A stretch of 64,000 nucleotides of DNA. Source: CAVZBW01 sp963778465. GTDB lineage: Bacteria; Actinomycetota; Acidimicrobiia; Acidimicrobiales; RAAP-2. Shown here piece after piece: positions 52,803 through 61,267 of this stretch (position 1 is the stretch's first letter; the number at the start of each line of letters is the position of its first letter). Location of the stretch: NCBI GenBank assembly GCA_963778465.1, contig CAVZUK010000003.1, positions 2,790,001 to 2,854,000 on the forward strand, given 5' to 3'. The translations under genes and the position numbers were made by a program. Below the pieces are notes generated by a model. It saw only the letters and a list, made by a program, of their open reading frames with translations, ran no database searches and was not told where the DNA came from.

Positions 52803-53918
52803 TCAAGCTGCCTGTGGCGGCGCGCTCAGTGGTGCGGCGGTCGACGCCTTGCGCTTTTGGAGCAGGCTGGCGAGGAGCATGACGACCACTGCAATCCCGA
52901 CACCAACAAAGGTGAAAAAGACCCGCTGTCCCTCGGCACTCAAGTTGGTGGGGTGGGGCAGGTCGAGGGCGATCAGGACCGTGCCGGCAATTGCAGCACA
53001 ATAAATGGCGTAGTTCACGCCACGAATAGCTACTCCGACGCCCAGAAGAAGTATGATGATCTGCTCTAGTGCCCGCTTGTCGCTGACCGTGACGAGAACG
53101 AGCGAAGCGATCCCGGCACCGAGGATTGCACCGACAATGCGCCGCACAGCCTGCAATGTGGATTGTTGCAAGTCGGGCTTCATGGCGACCAACGTGCCGA
53201 CTGGCATCCAATCGGCGTTCGGCACTTGCAGCCCGAAGGCTATGGCGACGGCGCTCGACACGGCGAAGGCCCGGATCAGCACGAAGAGCACCACGGGTCG
53301 GGTCAGTTTGAAAGGCGGGGCATCCGTCGGAATCTCGGGGAGAGGCGAAGGCCGCGAGGATCTCCCCCGCACCAACCACATGACGAAGGTGAACGCGATC
53401 CAGATGGCGGACCCGATGAGCCAAGCCAGTGCCTGGTTCCATGGATGGGAACCAACCCGCGCGGGGAGGCTAGCCGTAGCGGACAAGGTCAGGAGGAACC
53501 AGACGTTGAGGAGGATCCCGGCCACGAAACTGTGCACACCGAAATTGATCGCCAACCCGCCGAGCGCAGTGACCACAAAGGTGGCAAGGACCACGAGCCC
53601 CCAGGCCTCTCCTCCAATGCCAAATCCAAGGGCCGTGAGCATCGCACCGATGAGGCCGACGAGAGCCATGCCACGCAACCGGTAGATGTAATCGCCACCC
53701 GGGTCACACAGCCCAACGAACAGTATTCCGAATGCCACGCTGAGGAAGTACCTCTGTTGGTGGATGGCGGTCATGACTACGAGCGTTACCAATAGGGAGC
53801 CTGCGACCAGAACGGCCCTCGGCACGTTGACGCCCTTCGGGTTGAGCTCGAACACTTTCGCGACCCGATCGCGCAGCGCGGTCCATTTGGAATGGCTCGA
53901 GGTATCCGTGGAAGTCAT
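52803..53918 (-). CDS. FUSC-family inner membrane protein
   Basis: The product is 371 aa from ATG 53918. Two sets of membrane helices: PRAVLVAGSLLVTLVVMTAI, YFLSVAFGILFVGLCDP, LRGMALVGLIGAMLTALGFG and NVWFLLTLSATASLP in the first half, then VLFVLIRAFAVSSAVAIAFG and MPVGTLVAMKPDLQQSTLQA VRRIVGAILGAGIASLVLV. The second half is the classical fusaric-acid-resistance-like (FUSC_2) domain. Such proteins are linked to export of aromatic acids. It overlaps the DUF7144 gene upstream by 4 bases (ATGA). Confidence 0.83.
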   Translation of the reverse strand: MTSTDTSSHSKWTALRDRVAKVFELNPKGVNVPRAVLVAGSLLVTLVVMTAIHQQRYFLSVAFGILFVGLCDPGGDYIYRLRGMALVGLIGAMLTALGFGIGGEAWGLVVLATFVVTALGGLAINFGVHSFVAGILLNVWFLLTLSATASLPARVGSHPWNQALAWLIGSAIWIAFTFVMWLVRGRSSRPSPLPEIPTDAPPFKLTRPVVLFVLIRAFAVSSAVAIAFGLQVPNADWMPVGTLVAMKPDLQQSTLQAVRRIVGAILGAGIASLVLVTVSDKRALEQIIILLLGVGVAIRGVNYAIYCAAIAGTVLIALDLPHPTNLSAEGQRVFFTFVGVGIAVVVMLLASLLQKRKASTAAPLSAPPQAA

Positions 53919-54301
53919 GCAGGACCCAGCTCCCTGTCGTACAGAGTCAATGCGTAGACGGCCACCACGCCGAGGACCGTGTAGGTGATCGCCCAGCCCG
54001 GGTAGTAGGCCACGAACCAAAGGCCGCTGATGGCAACGACAGCGCCGATGACACTGCCAACCCATCGAGCTAGCATTGACCCCGCCAGCACTCCACCGGC
54101 GCTCACGGTGAGCACGATGCCGACAACGAGTAACACTGAGCCAAACGTCGTCATGCTGTGGCCGTGGAGGGTTCCCCGGAGATTCGAGGAGAGCGAACCG
54201 TTGAAGCTGAGAGCCCAGATAGCGGTGGCGAAGAGCGCGATCCCTACGGCGCCCATGACAACGGCGGCGATTATCACCTTCACTACGGGTTTTTGGACCA
54301 T
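53915..54301 (-). CDS. DUF7144-type small membrane protein
   Basis: The 128-aa product from ATG 54301 starts MVQKPVVKVIIAAVVMGAVG and has four hydrophobic helices. It ends GLWFVAYYPGWAITYTVLGV VAVYALTLYDRE, the signature of actinobacterial DUF7144 proteins as I know them. Its stop overlaps the start of the FUSC gene, so translation is coupled. Function unknown, probably envelope-related. Confidence 0.72.
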   Translation of the reverse strand: MVQKPVVKVIIAAVVMGAVGIALFATAIWALSFNGSLSSNLRGTLHGHSMTTFGSVLLVVGIVLTVSAGGVLAGSMLARWVGSVIGAVVAISGLWFVAYYPGWAITYTVLGVVAVYALTLYDRELGPA

Positions 54302-54344
54302 CTGCTCACGCCCCTCTGCCGCATGCACAACAACCGGTCGTGTC

Positions 54345-54713
54345 TTACGGGCGCTGCCCGGGCTTGCCTTCGTTGTGGTGCTCGAGGGAGGTCCACGCGC
54401 CAACTAGGGCCGCGGGACTTCCGGGGCTCTCCGTCGTGGTTGGGATCTTGGCCTCTTGGGCCGCTTCTGGCAGACCGTGGACCTCAAGCTCAAGGTATTC
54501 GTTCTTGCCGAACGGACCCACGACGCTCTCTACAAGTGCCCGGACTGCGTCCGCAGACTCGCCTTGCCAGATGCAGATACCCGTTGAGTGGTCGGGCGTT
54601 GCCGCATGGATCGGCAACTGGACGTGCGCGGGTAAACCCTGCTTCAGCGCCTTGTCTTCGGCGGCTTGGAATCCTGCCGGATCGGAGATGCGATGCATAA
54701 CTCCTACGTACAT
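54345..54713 (-). CDS. Hypothetical protein, possible dimeric alpha/beta-barrel domain
   Basis: The 122-aa product from ATG 54713 has AGGGGG 8 bases upstream. It reads MYVGVMHRISDPAGFQAAED, HVQLPIHAATPDHSTGICIW QGESADAVRALVESVVGPFG KNEYLELEVH. This arrangement is common in actinobacterial stress or electron-transfer neighbourhoods and suggests a ferredoxin-like fold (DUF4242/DUF3303-like). The catalytic role is unknown. It is downstream of the 54835-55065 gene and possibly in the same transcript. Confidence 0.6.
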   Translation of the reverse strand: MYVGVMHRISDPAGFQAAEDKALKQGLPAHVQLPIHAATPDHSTGICIWQGESADAVRALVESVVGPFGKNEYLELEVHGLPEAAQEAKIPTTTESPGSPAALVGAWTSLEHHNEGKPGQRP

Positions 54714-54834
54714 CGACGACACCCCCTGATCGGGCTTGCTTCGCTCTGACCTCTCGTTGTTCGCAGGGCGAGGGAGTCGCCACGGATCTCGTCCAGCATT
54801 CCGATTCGGGCAGGGCCGGGCATGCTCAAGGCCC

Positions 54835-55065
54835 TCACCCGTCCGGTCCCTGGTCCGGATTGACGGATACGAGCTCGATGCCAAGCTCTTGGACTCGCTC
54901 GATGAGCCCGAGAAGGTGCGTCTGATCTGCCACGTCACCGGTCAGCACCGTCATGCCCGCGAGCCGCTGCAACTGCATGCCGTCAAACAGGAATCCGAAC
55001 GAATCGCCGAGCTCCCCGCGAAGGACAAGCCGATATCTGCGGGCTTGCGCCCAGTTGCCGTCCAT
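54835..55065 (-). CDS. Small conserved hypothetical protein
   Basis: The 76-aa product reads MDGNWAQARRYRLVLRGELG DSFGFLFDGMQLQRLAGMTV LTGDVADQTHLLGLIERVQE LGIELVSVNPDQ. I know this kind of protein from many actinobacteria: a short strand-helix-strand domain that may be regulatory. The first of two 40-bp promoter-like elements (55091-55130) is directly upstream, so it is probably the first gene of a transcript that includes 54345-54713. Confidence 0.62.
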   Translation of the reverse strand: MDGNWAQARRYRLVLRGELGDSFGFLFDGMQLQRLAGMTVLTGDVADQTHLLGLIERVQELGIELVSVNPDQGPDG

Positions 55066-55090
55066 TTCGACGCAGCCTTGCAGTCCGGCA

Positions 55091-55130
55091 GGCGACCCGT
55101 CATCACCTCTCGGCCAGATTCACCTAGGGG
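55091..55130 (-). promoter_or_regulatory. 40-bp promoter-like element, copy 1 (reads leftward)
   Basis: On the minus strand this begins CCCCTAGGTGAATC and contains AGGTGATGAC, ending TCGCC. It matches 57863-57902 on the plus strand at 33 of 40 positions, including a 14-base and a 10-base exact block. It lies 25-65 bases upstream of the 55065 start. A binding site for the LuxR regulator between the two copies, or an alternative-sigma promoter, is likely. Confidence 0.6.
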
Positions 55131-55268
55131 AGACAGTTGATCTGCCAGGCCAGTCCCACCCACCTTCACCCCTGGTCGGGGGCTGGGCCAATGTTCACAG
55201 AACGTGGCAGATAGACCTGAGCGGCGGTGCCGGCCGAGGGCGTCCGGCGCGTTGGCGTTGGATACTCG

Positions 55269-57608
55269 CTAGAGGAGGCCCAGTTCGCGGCCACGTTCGA
55301 GCGCGTCGGCCCGCGACCGCACACCCAGCTTGCGGTAGATCGAGCGAACATGGCTATGGACCGTGTAATGCGACACATACAGTTCACGACCGATATCTCG
55401 CTCCGATAGATCGCTACGCAGGAACCTGAGCACCCCGAGTTCCCGCGGTGTCAGCTCGCGACCCTCGCAGAGGACACGGCCGATCTGCGCTGGCCGCTCG
55501 AGGGTGGACAGCGTCTCGGCCAGGATCCCCGGATCAGGGCAGTGCTCGAGGACCGATCTCGCATCGGCTATCGCGGCCGTGGCCGCCTTGTGCTCGCCCA
55601 GGGCCCGAAGCACCGGCACCTGGACGAGCAGCGCGTGGGCCAGCTGGACAGGCTGGCCAAAGATCCGCGCCAGTGCGACGCCATGCTCGAGAAGCGGCAG
55701 CGCGTCCTCGGGCCGGCCCCGCTCCACAAGCGATAGCCCCACCGCCAGCGGCACGGTGCCGACGGCCTTCTCCGTGCCGTGCTCCCGTGCGAATTCGGCT
55801 GCCGACTCGGCCAGTATGCGCTGCTCGTCAAGACGGCCCCGCTCGCCGGCGATCAGCGATCGATAGGCCAGTGACGACGTACCGGACAGCCACTGGGCGC
55901 TCGCCGGCGCCAGCGCCGCCGATTCCGCGAACCATACGTCGGCCTCGTCACGCTCACCCCGGGAGTAGAGGCCCAAGCCAACCGCCCAGCAGGCCAACGG
56001 CCGCCAGGGCGACCCTGGGCCCTCAAGCTCGACCGCCCGTCGGGCATTTTCCAACTGGGCGCCGACATCTCCCCAGGGGAAGCAGGCCCGTAGCATCGTC
56101 AGGCTCGCCCCAGCAGAGCTGAAGCCGTCGCGAAGCGGCCCTGCGCCCAGATCGCCCAGCTGTTGGATCGCCGCGATGGCCCCTGCCGCCTCCTCCTGCT
56201 TCGCCGACAGCGAGAGCACCCAGGCCTGAACCAGGAGCAGATGCACCTCGCCGGCCAGTATCTGGTCGGGAAGCTTGCGTAGCCAGGTCAGGACGGTGTC
56301 GTACCTCCACATGTTGGCGTACCTGATCCAGAAGGTTTCGGTCAGCTCGACTACTTCGGCGTAAGCCTCGGCCGCCAGGGCATGCTGGATCGCCTCGTCG
56401 GTCGTCCCGTGATCACGATGCCAGGAACAGGCGCGGCGATGCAGCGCCGGGGCTACGCCCGCCTCCCGCCGCTCGAGCTCCACCCGGAGCAGCTGCGCAA
56501 AGACGTGGTGAAAGCGGTACCACCCGGCCTCGTCGTCGAGCGGGACAAGGAACAGGTTGCTCCGTGACAACGCATCGAGCATCGCGCCCGAGCCTTCTTG
56601 GTCCATCACGGCATCGCACAAAGGCCCGGTCAACCGTTCGAGCATAGAAGTGCGCAGCATCAGCGCCTGCGCCGGCGGGTCATGAGCCTCGAGTACCTCC
56701 GTCACCAGAAAATCCACAACGTGACGGTTCGATCCGCCAAAGGTGCGCACGAAGGCGTGGCGGTCGGCGACGGGCTGCAACGAGAGGGCCGCGAGATAGA
56801 GCCCCACCGGCCATCCCTCCGTCTTCCCCACGAGACCGTCGACATCTTCGGCACTGAGGTCGAGTCCGAGGCGCCCGTTCAAGAATGCGTCCGCTTCCTC
56901 GTAGGTGAATCGCAGATCAGCGGCTCGTAGCTCAACCAGCTCGCCGTGGGCTCGCAGACTCGCCACTGGCAGGGTTGGTTCCGTCCTACTGGCGAGCGCG
57001 AGATGGAATCCGGGCGGCGCGTGTTCGATGAACCACCGCACACTGGCGCGGGCCGGTTCGCTGGAAACCCGGTGGAAGTCGTCCAGGATGAGGGTGATCT
57101 CACCTTGGCTGTCCAGCTCGTTGACCAGATGAGGGAGAACCAGATCAATCACCGGTGCCACGACCGAACGCGCCGATGCCGACTTGGCGACGTCGGGGTT
57201 TGCGCGGCGTAGCGACCCGATGACATGCGACCAGAGGACCACAGGGTCGTTATCGCCCTCGTCCAGCGTCACCCACGCGAGGAGTCTCTGAGCAGCCTCC
57301 GCCTCGTACCAGGCCGAGAGAAGCGTGGTCTTCCCGAAGCCCGCCGGGGAGGCGACCAGAGTGAGCCTGCGGTCCTGTCCGCTTCGAACCCGTTCCAGAA
57401 GGCGCTCGCGCGGGATCGACTGTTCCCGCACGGGCGGCGGCCGCAGCTTCGTACTCACCAGGGTCGGCTGCTCGACACCCTCGTGCCCTACGCCATCCGC
57501 GGCGACTTCTTGCAGTTCAGAGGTACCGTGACGGGCCTCCGGCGGTACCTGACGGAGTGACCGACCTGGCCCCCGCCCACTGCCGAGGGGCTCCCTCGCA
57601 GGGGACAC
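55269..57608 (-). CDS. Large ATP-binding LuxR-family regulator (MalT-like, STAND ATPase)
   Basis: The product is 779 aa from GTG 57608. Domains: Walker A LTLVASPAGFGKTTLLSAWY (about 83-102), Walker B ITLILDDFHR, arginine-rich sensor LALASRTEPTLP, winged-helix region, a long TPR-like helical array (residues about 400-700) and a C-terminal LuxR HTH (LTPRELGVLRFLRSDLSERD IGRELYVSHYTVHSHVRSIY RKLGVRSRADAL). MalT-like activators bind an inducer, oligomerise with ATP and activate promoters. The paired 40-bp elements on both sides are candidate targets. Start uncertain by up to 50 residues. Confidence 0.92.
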   Translation of the reverse strand: MSPAREPLGSGRGPGRSLRQVPPEARHGTSELQEVAADGVGHEGVEQPTLVSTKLRPPPVREQSIPRERLLERVRSGQDRRLTLVASPAGFGKTTLLSAWYEAEAAQRLLAWVTLDEGDNDPVVLWSHVIGSLRRANPDVAKSASARSVVAPVIDLVLPHLVNELDSQGEITLILDDFHRVSSEPARASVRWFIEHAPPGFHLALASRTEPTLPVASLRAHGELVELRAADLRFTYEEADAFLNGRLGLDLSAEDVDGLVGKTEGWPVGLYLAALSLQPVADRHAFVRTFGGSNRHVVDFLVTEVLEAHDPPAQALMLRTSMLERLTGPLCDAVMDQEGSGAMLDALSRSNLFLVPLDDEAGWYRFHHVFAQLLRVELERREAGVAPALHRRACSWHRDHGTTDEAIQHALAAEAYAEVVELTETFWIRYANMWRYDTVLTWLRKLPDQILAGEVHLLLVQAWVLSLSAKQEEAAGAIAAIQQLGDLGAGPLRDGFSSAGASLTMLRACFPWGDVGAQLENARRAVELEGPGSPWRPLACWAVGLGLYSRGERDEADVWFAESAALAPASAQWLSGTSSLAYRSLIAGERGRLDEQRILAESAAEFAREHGTEKAVGTVPLAVGLSLVERGRPEDALPLLEHGVALARIFGQPVQLAHALLVQVPVLRALGEHKAATAAIADARSVLEHCPDPGILAETLSTLERPAQIGRVLCEGRELTPRELGVLRFLRSDLSERDIGRELYVSHYTVHSHVRSIYRKLGVRSRADALERGRELGLL

Positions 57609-58094
57609 ATTGTTCAGTTTGCCAGTTCAGATTTCCCGGGTCCATGGGCCGAAGGTCCTTACCCAGGGCGGCGTCGCTGGTTGTCGCCCTGGCTTCCCGG
57701 ACGACGCCAGACCCAGTGGATGCTGCCGTCCAGGCGCTTCATCCCGCGGGCTGGCACCCCCGGTAGGCGATGCGAGGCCTGATCGGACACCCTCGTGTCC
57801 CCGGCCGGGCCCGTGCCCCATTCTCTGTCCGAGCCTCGACCAACTGTGAAAGGGGCAGCTTTCCCCTAGGTGAATCCGGCTGGCAGGTGATGACAACTCG
57901 CCCACATGAGTGTGAACCTGCCGGATGACGGACCAACCGCCACAGGTGCAGTCCGAGCTAGCCGGGATGGTGTTCGCCATGCGGTGACGACCGGAGGACC
58001 GTATCCGCCTCAGCCGGGGTGCGGCGATTGTCGATGGAAACGAAGCAGCGCTCGCAGTCCCTCATGAATGCACAGAAAGAACGGAGAGATCAAA
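57609..58094. other. Regulatory intergenic region between luxR-type gene and DUF1269 gene
   Basis: Apart from the 40-bp element at 57863-57902, there are only motif-free frames. CCGGATGACGGACCAACC and other short stems follow. The ribosome site for the DUF1269 gene (CGGAGAG) is at about 58083-58089. Confidence 0.45.
57863..57902 (+). promoter_or_regulatory. 40-bp promoter-like element, copy 2 (reads rightward)
   Basis: CCCCTAGGTGAATCCGGC and AGGTGATGACAACTCGCC match the minus-strand element at 55091-55130. It points toward the DUF1269 gene, 193 bases downstream, and lies 255 bases upstream of the divergent LuxR gene. Confidence 0.6.
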
Positions 58095-58604
58095 ATGGCC
58101 AAATCTGACCCCGTGTTTGTCTACGTCGGCACCTACCCGAGCGAAGCATCTGCCCGAGCCGACTACAACGTCGTCAAGGACCTCCACGCGGCGGGAGCTG
58201 TCGGCACCTACGACGCTTCGGTCGTCACCAAGGACCCGGACGGCAAGGTCCACGTCAACAAGGACGAGACCTCGACCCGTCACGGGGCGTGGGGCGGAGC
58301 TGCCGTCGGGGCGCTCGTCGGCATCATCTTCCCGCCGTCGATCGTCGTCGGCGCAGCGGTGGGTGCGACGGTCGGCGGGGTGAGCGGCCACTTGTGGAAA
58401 GGCATGTCCCGGTCCGACGTGAAGGAATTCGGAGACATCATCGACGCCGGGCAGGCCGCCCTGGTCATCGTTGGTCAGAGCACCATCGGTGATGCCATCG
58501 AGAAGGCCGATCTCAAGGCTGAGAAGCATGCGGCCAAGGAGCTCGACGTCAGCGCCAAGGACATCGACCAGGCGGTTCAGGAAACAGCGCAGGAGCTCGG
58601 CTGA
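58095..58604 (+). CDS. DUF1269-family membrane-associated protein
   Basis: The 169-aa product from ATG 58095 has CGGAGAG 6 bases upstream. N-terminal domain: PVFVYVGTYPSEASARADYN VVKDLHAAGAVGTYDASVV. A glycine-zipper hydrophobic hairpin follows (GGAAVGALVGIIFPPSIVVG AAVGATVGGVSG), then a C-terminal ALVIVGQSTIGDAIEKA. This is the usual DUF1269 layout. Its function is unknown, but these genes are common in stress-response neighbourhoods. It is probably controlled by the 40-bp element. Confidence 0.85.
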   Translation: MAKSDPVFVYVGTYPSEASARADYNVVKDLHAAGAVGTYDASVVTKDPDGKVHVNKDETSTRHGAWGGAAVGALVGIIFPPSIVVGAAVGATVGGVSGHLWKGMSRSDVKEFGDIIDAGQAALVIVGQSTIGDAIEKADLKAEKHAAKELDVSAKDIDQAVQETAQELG

Positions 58605-58799
58605 TCAGGCCGCTCTCCTCCGAGCGGCTGAGCGCTACGCCCTTACGGCACGGCGCAGGTGGCGGTCGACGAATTACGTATTGCCTGAGCCGTGCTGGCG
58701 TGTCACCGGTCGTGAGGTGGTGCCTGATCACGCCTCCGGTGAGCCACCACGCACCACCGTTTCGTCAATTTGGAATTCGCAAAAGAAAGGCAGAGATAG

Positions 58800-59126
58800 A
58801 TGAGTGAAGACCGACCGCTTCTCGACACAGTTCTCGAGATGACCGTAGCCTCGGTGAGCCGCACGAACCTGAACAGCCGTGAGCTCATGATCGCCCGGGT
58901 CGCTGCGTTGGCAGCTGTGGATGCTCCGCCGGCGTCGTACCTTTTGAACCTGGCAGCGGCGAGCGGTGCGGGCCTGACGCTCGAAGACGCCCAGGGTGCC
59001 CTGGTCGCTGTTGCCCCGATTGTCGGTACTGCGAGGACGGTGTCCGCAGCCAGCGCGATCACCGAAGCCCTCGGACTGGCCCTGGCCATCGAGGATGCCA
59101 TCGAAGGGCGGCAAGCGTCAGCCTGA
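58800..59126 (+). CDS. Carboxymuconolactone-decarboxylase-like protein without cysteines
   Basis: The 108-aa product starts MSEDRPLLDTVLEMTVASVS with an AAAGG-type site upstream. LNSRELMIARVAALAAVDAP PASYLLNLAAASGAGLTLED AQGALVAVAPIVGTARTVSA A follows the helix pattern of CMD/AhpD proteins (RE..L.ala...., G.t.eei..v.......g). However, it lacks the CxxC...H site of AhpD. It may be a binding or structural relative. It lies 195 bp after the DUF1269 gene, same strand. Confidence 0.65.
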   Translation: MSEDRPLLDTVLEMTVASVSRTNLNSRELMIARVAALAAVDAPPASYLLNLAAASGAGLTLEDAQGALVAVAPIVGTARTVSAASAITEALGLALAIEDAIEGRQASA

Positions 59127-59375
59127 CCTTCGGACGTCCCTTCGTCTGTCGACCCGCCAGCTGTCTGCGACTCCTCAAGGGCCGAGGACAGCTGGCTGTG
59201 GCGAGGCCCATGCAGGCAAGGGCGGTTTGCGCTTCGCGTTTGCGAAGTCCTCTCGGTCGGGAAGCTGGCGCAGCCACGGCGTTCGTCGCGTCCGGGTGTC
59301 GGGAACGGTGTTTCACACCAACAGGTGCTTTACCAGATCTTTTACAAGTAGTGCCCTGAAAAGGAGGGACACGGC

Positions 59376-61109
59376 ATGAAAGTCGTGATCGTCGGAGGAG
59401 TGGCGGCAGGTGCGTCGACCGGCGCCCGGGTGCGGCGGCTCGATGACTCGGCTGAGATCGTCATCCTCGAGCGGGGCCACTACGTCTCCTTTGCCAACTG
59501 CGGCCTCCCTTACCACATCGGCGGTGAGATCCCGGATCGCAATAGCCTGCTCCTCCAGACCCCGGAGAGCCTCGCCGCCTCCCTGGCCTTGGACGTGCGT
59601 ACCGGCCACCGAGTCGCGAGCATCGACCCCGCGGCCAAGGTCGTCGAAGTGCGCGAGGTTGCGGGCGGCCGCGTCTACCGGGAGGCCTACGACAAGCTGG
59701 TGCTCTGTCCCGGCGCAGATCCCATCCGGCCGCCCATTCCCGGGGCTGACCACTCCCGCGTCGACGTGCTGCGCAATATCTCCGACATGGATCGCATCAT
59801 CAGCCAACTCGATCCTGCCGCCAAACGGGCGGTCGTGATCGGCGGCAGCTACATCGGCCTGGAGATGACCGAGGCCTTCCGCATGCGTGGCCTGCAAACC
59901 ACTGTGGTCGAGCGGACCGACAGGTTGATGCCGTGGCTCGATCCAGAGATGACGCGGATCCTCGACTTCCACGTTGGCACCCATGGTGTGGACGTCCGAC
60001 TCGACAGCCAAGCTCAGGCGATTCGTGAGGATGGCTCAGTATCGCTAGTCGTCCAGCTTTCTGATGGCCACGAGATCCCGGCCGACGTTGTGGTGCTCGC
60101 CGTCGGCGTGCGACCTGATAGCGACTTGGCGCACCTGGCAGGAGTGACCATCGGACCGCTCGGGGGTATCGCCGTCGACGCCCAGATGCGGACATCGGTG
60201 CCAGACATCCTCGCCGCTGGCGACGCCGTAGAGACGGCACGCCTGGAGACTGGGGAGCCCGTTCTGTCCATGTTGGCCGGCCCGGCCAATCGGCAAGGTC
60301 GGATTGCCGCCGAGACGATCTGTGGTCGCCAGAGCGCTTACCGCGGAACTCAGGGAACGGCGATCGTGAAGGTCTTTGACATGGCTGCCGGCGGGACGGG
60401 CCTGACGGAGACCCAGCTGCGGGATCGCAAGATCGCCTATCGGAAGGTGTACACCAATCAGAACGACCACGCCGCTTACTATCCGGGGAGTTCGCCGATG
60501 TTCATCAAGGCGCTGTTTGGCGCCTCGGACGGGAAACTGCTGGGCGCCCAGGTCCTGGGTTGGGACGGTGTGGACAAACGCATCGACGTCTTCGCGATGG
60601 CCCTGCGAGCCGGCATGTCGGTCTTCGACCTCGAACACGTCGAACTGTCCTACGCTCCTCCATTCGGGACGGCCAAGGACCCGGTCAATATGATCGGCTT
60701 CCAGGCCTCAAACCTGCTCCGGGGCGACATCAAGCTTTGGTACCCGGAGGACTATCCGGAGTGCGCAGCCACGACGGCCATCCTCGACGTGCGAACCACA
60801 GCTGAGTACGAGCATTGGCACATCCCCGAGGCAACCAATATTCCCTACACCGAGCTTCGAGGCCGGCTTGGCGAGGTGCCAAACGACCGGCCCGTCTACA
60901 GTTACTGCCGCTCCGGGTTTCGGAGCTACATCGCCGACTGCATTCTCAAGCAGCACGGCTTCGCCGATACATCGTTCCTCTCCGGCGGTTTGTTCACCTA
61001 CCACGGCTTCCACCGCACCCCGCTCGAAGTCGGTAAGGGCGGATTTCCGATCGTTGCGCATGCCGAGGACCAGATGGCGACACGTCCGGGTGCCCTCGAG
61101 CACATCTGA
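59376..61109 (+). CDS. CoA-disulfide reductase with C-terminal rhodanese domain
   Basis: The product is 577 aa. ATG 59376 follows AGGAGGG at a good distance. FAD motif MKVVIVGGVAAGASTGARVR R, the single active-site Cys in SFANCGLPYHIGG (Cys42), NADPH motif AVVIGGSYIGLEMTEAF, ILAAGDAVE and the dimerisation domain. A rhodanese domain follows (TAILDVRTTAEYEHWHIPEA, PVYSYCRSGFRS with Cys about 511). CoADR-RHD fusions reduce CoA disulfides, persulfides or polysulfide and link thiol redox to sulfur transfer. It is probably part of the stress set of this island. Confidence 0.92.
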   Translation: MKVVIVGGVAAGASTGARVRRLDDSAEIVILERGHYVSFANCGLPYHIGGEIPDRNSLLLQTPESLAASLALDVRTGHRVASIDPAAKVVEVREVAGGRVYREAYDKLVLCPGADPIRPPIPGADHSRVDVLRNISDMDRIISQLDPAAKRAVVIGGSYIGLEMTEAFRMRGLQTTVVERTDRLMPWLDPEMTRILDFHVGTHGVDVRLDSQAQAIREDGSVSLVVQLSDGHEIPADVVVLAVGVRPDSDLAHLAGVTIGPLGGIAVDAQMRTSVPDILAAGDAVETARLETGEPVLSMLAGPANRQGRIAAETICGRQSAYRGTQGTAIVKVFDMAAGGTGLTETQLRDRKIAYRKVYTNQNDHAAYYPGSSPMFIKALFGASDGKLLGAQVLGWDGVDKRIDVFAMALRAGMSVFDLEHVELSYAPPFGTAKDPVNMIGFQASNLLRGDIKLWYPEDYPECAATTAILDVRTTAEYEHWHIPEATNIPYTELRGRLGEVPNDRPVYSYCRSGFRSYIADCILKQHGFADTSFLSGGLFTYHGFHRTPLEVGKGGFPIVAHAEDQMATRPGALEHI

Positions 61110-61267
61110 GGTGCGAGGTGTTTGCCTGGCGCGCGATGCGCCTGTCGTCGTTACCAAAGGTTGTCGGCTTACCCGGCCGATTGGTCCCTCGGGTAACCCG
61201 AAAACCGGGGCGAGCACTGAGTAGATCCTCGATGCACCGTCTCGCTAGCCATTGAAAGAGGTATGAA

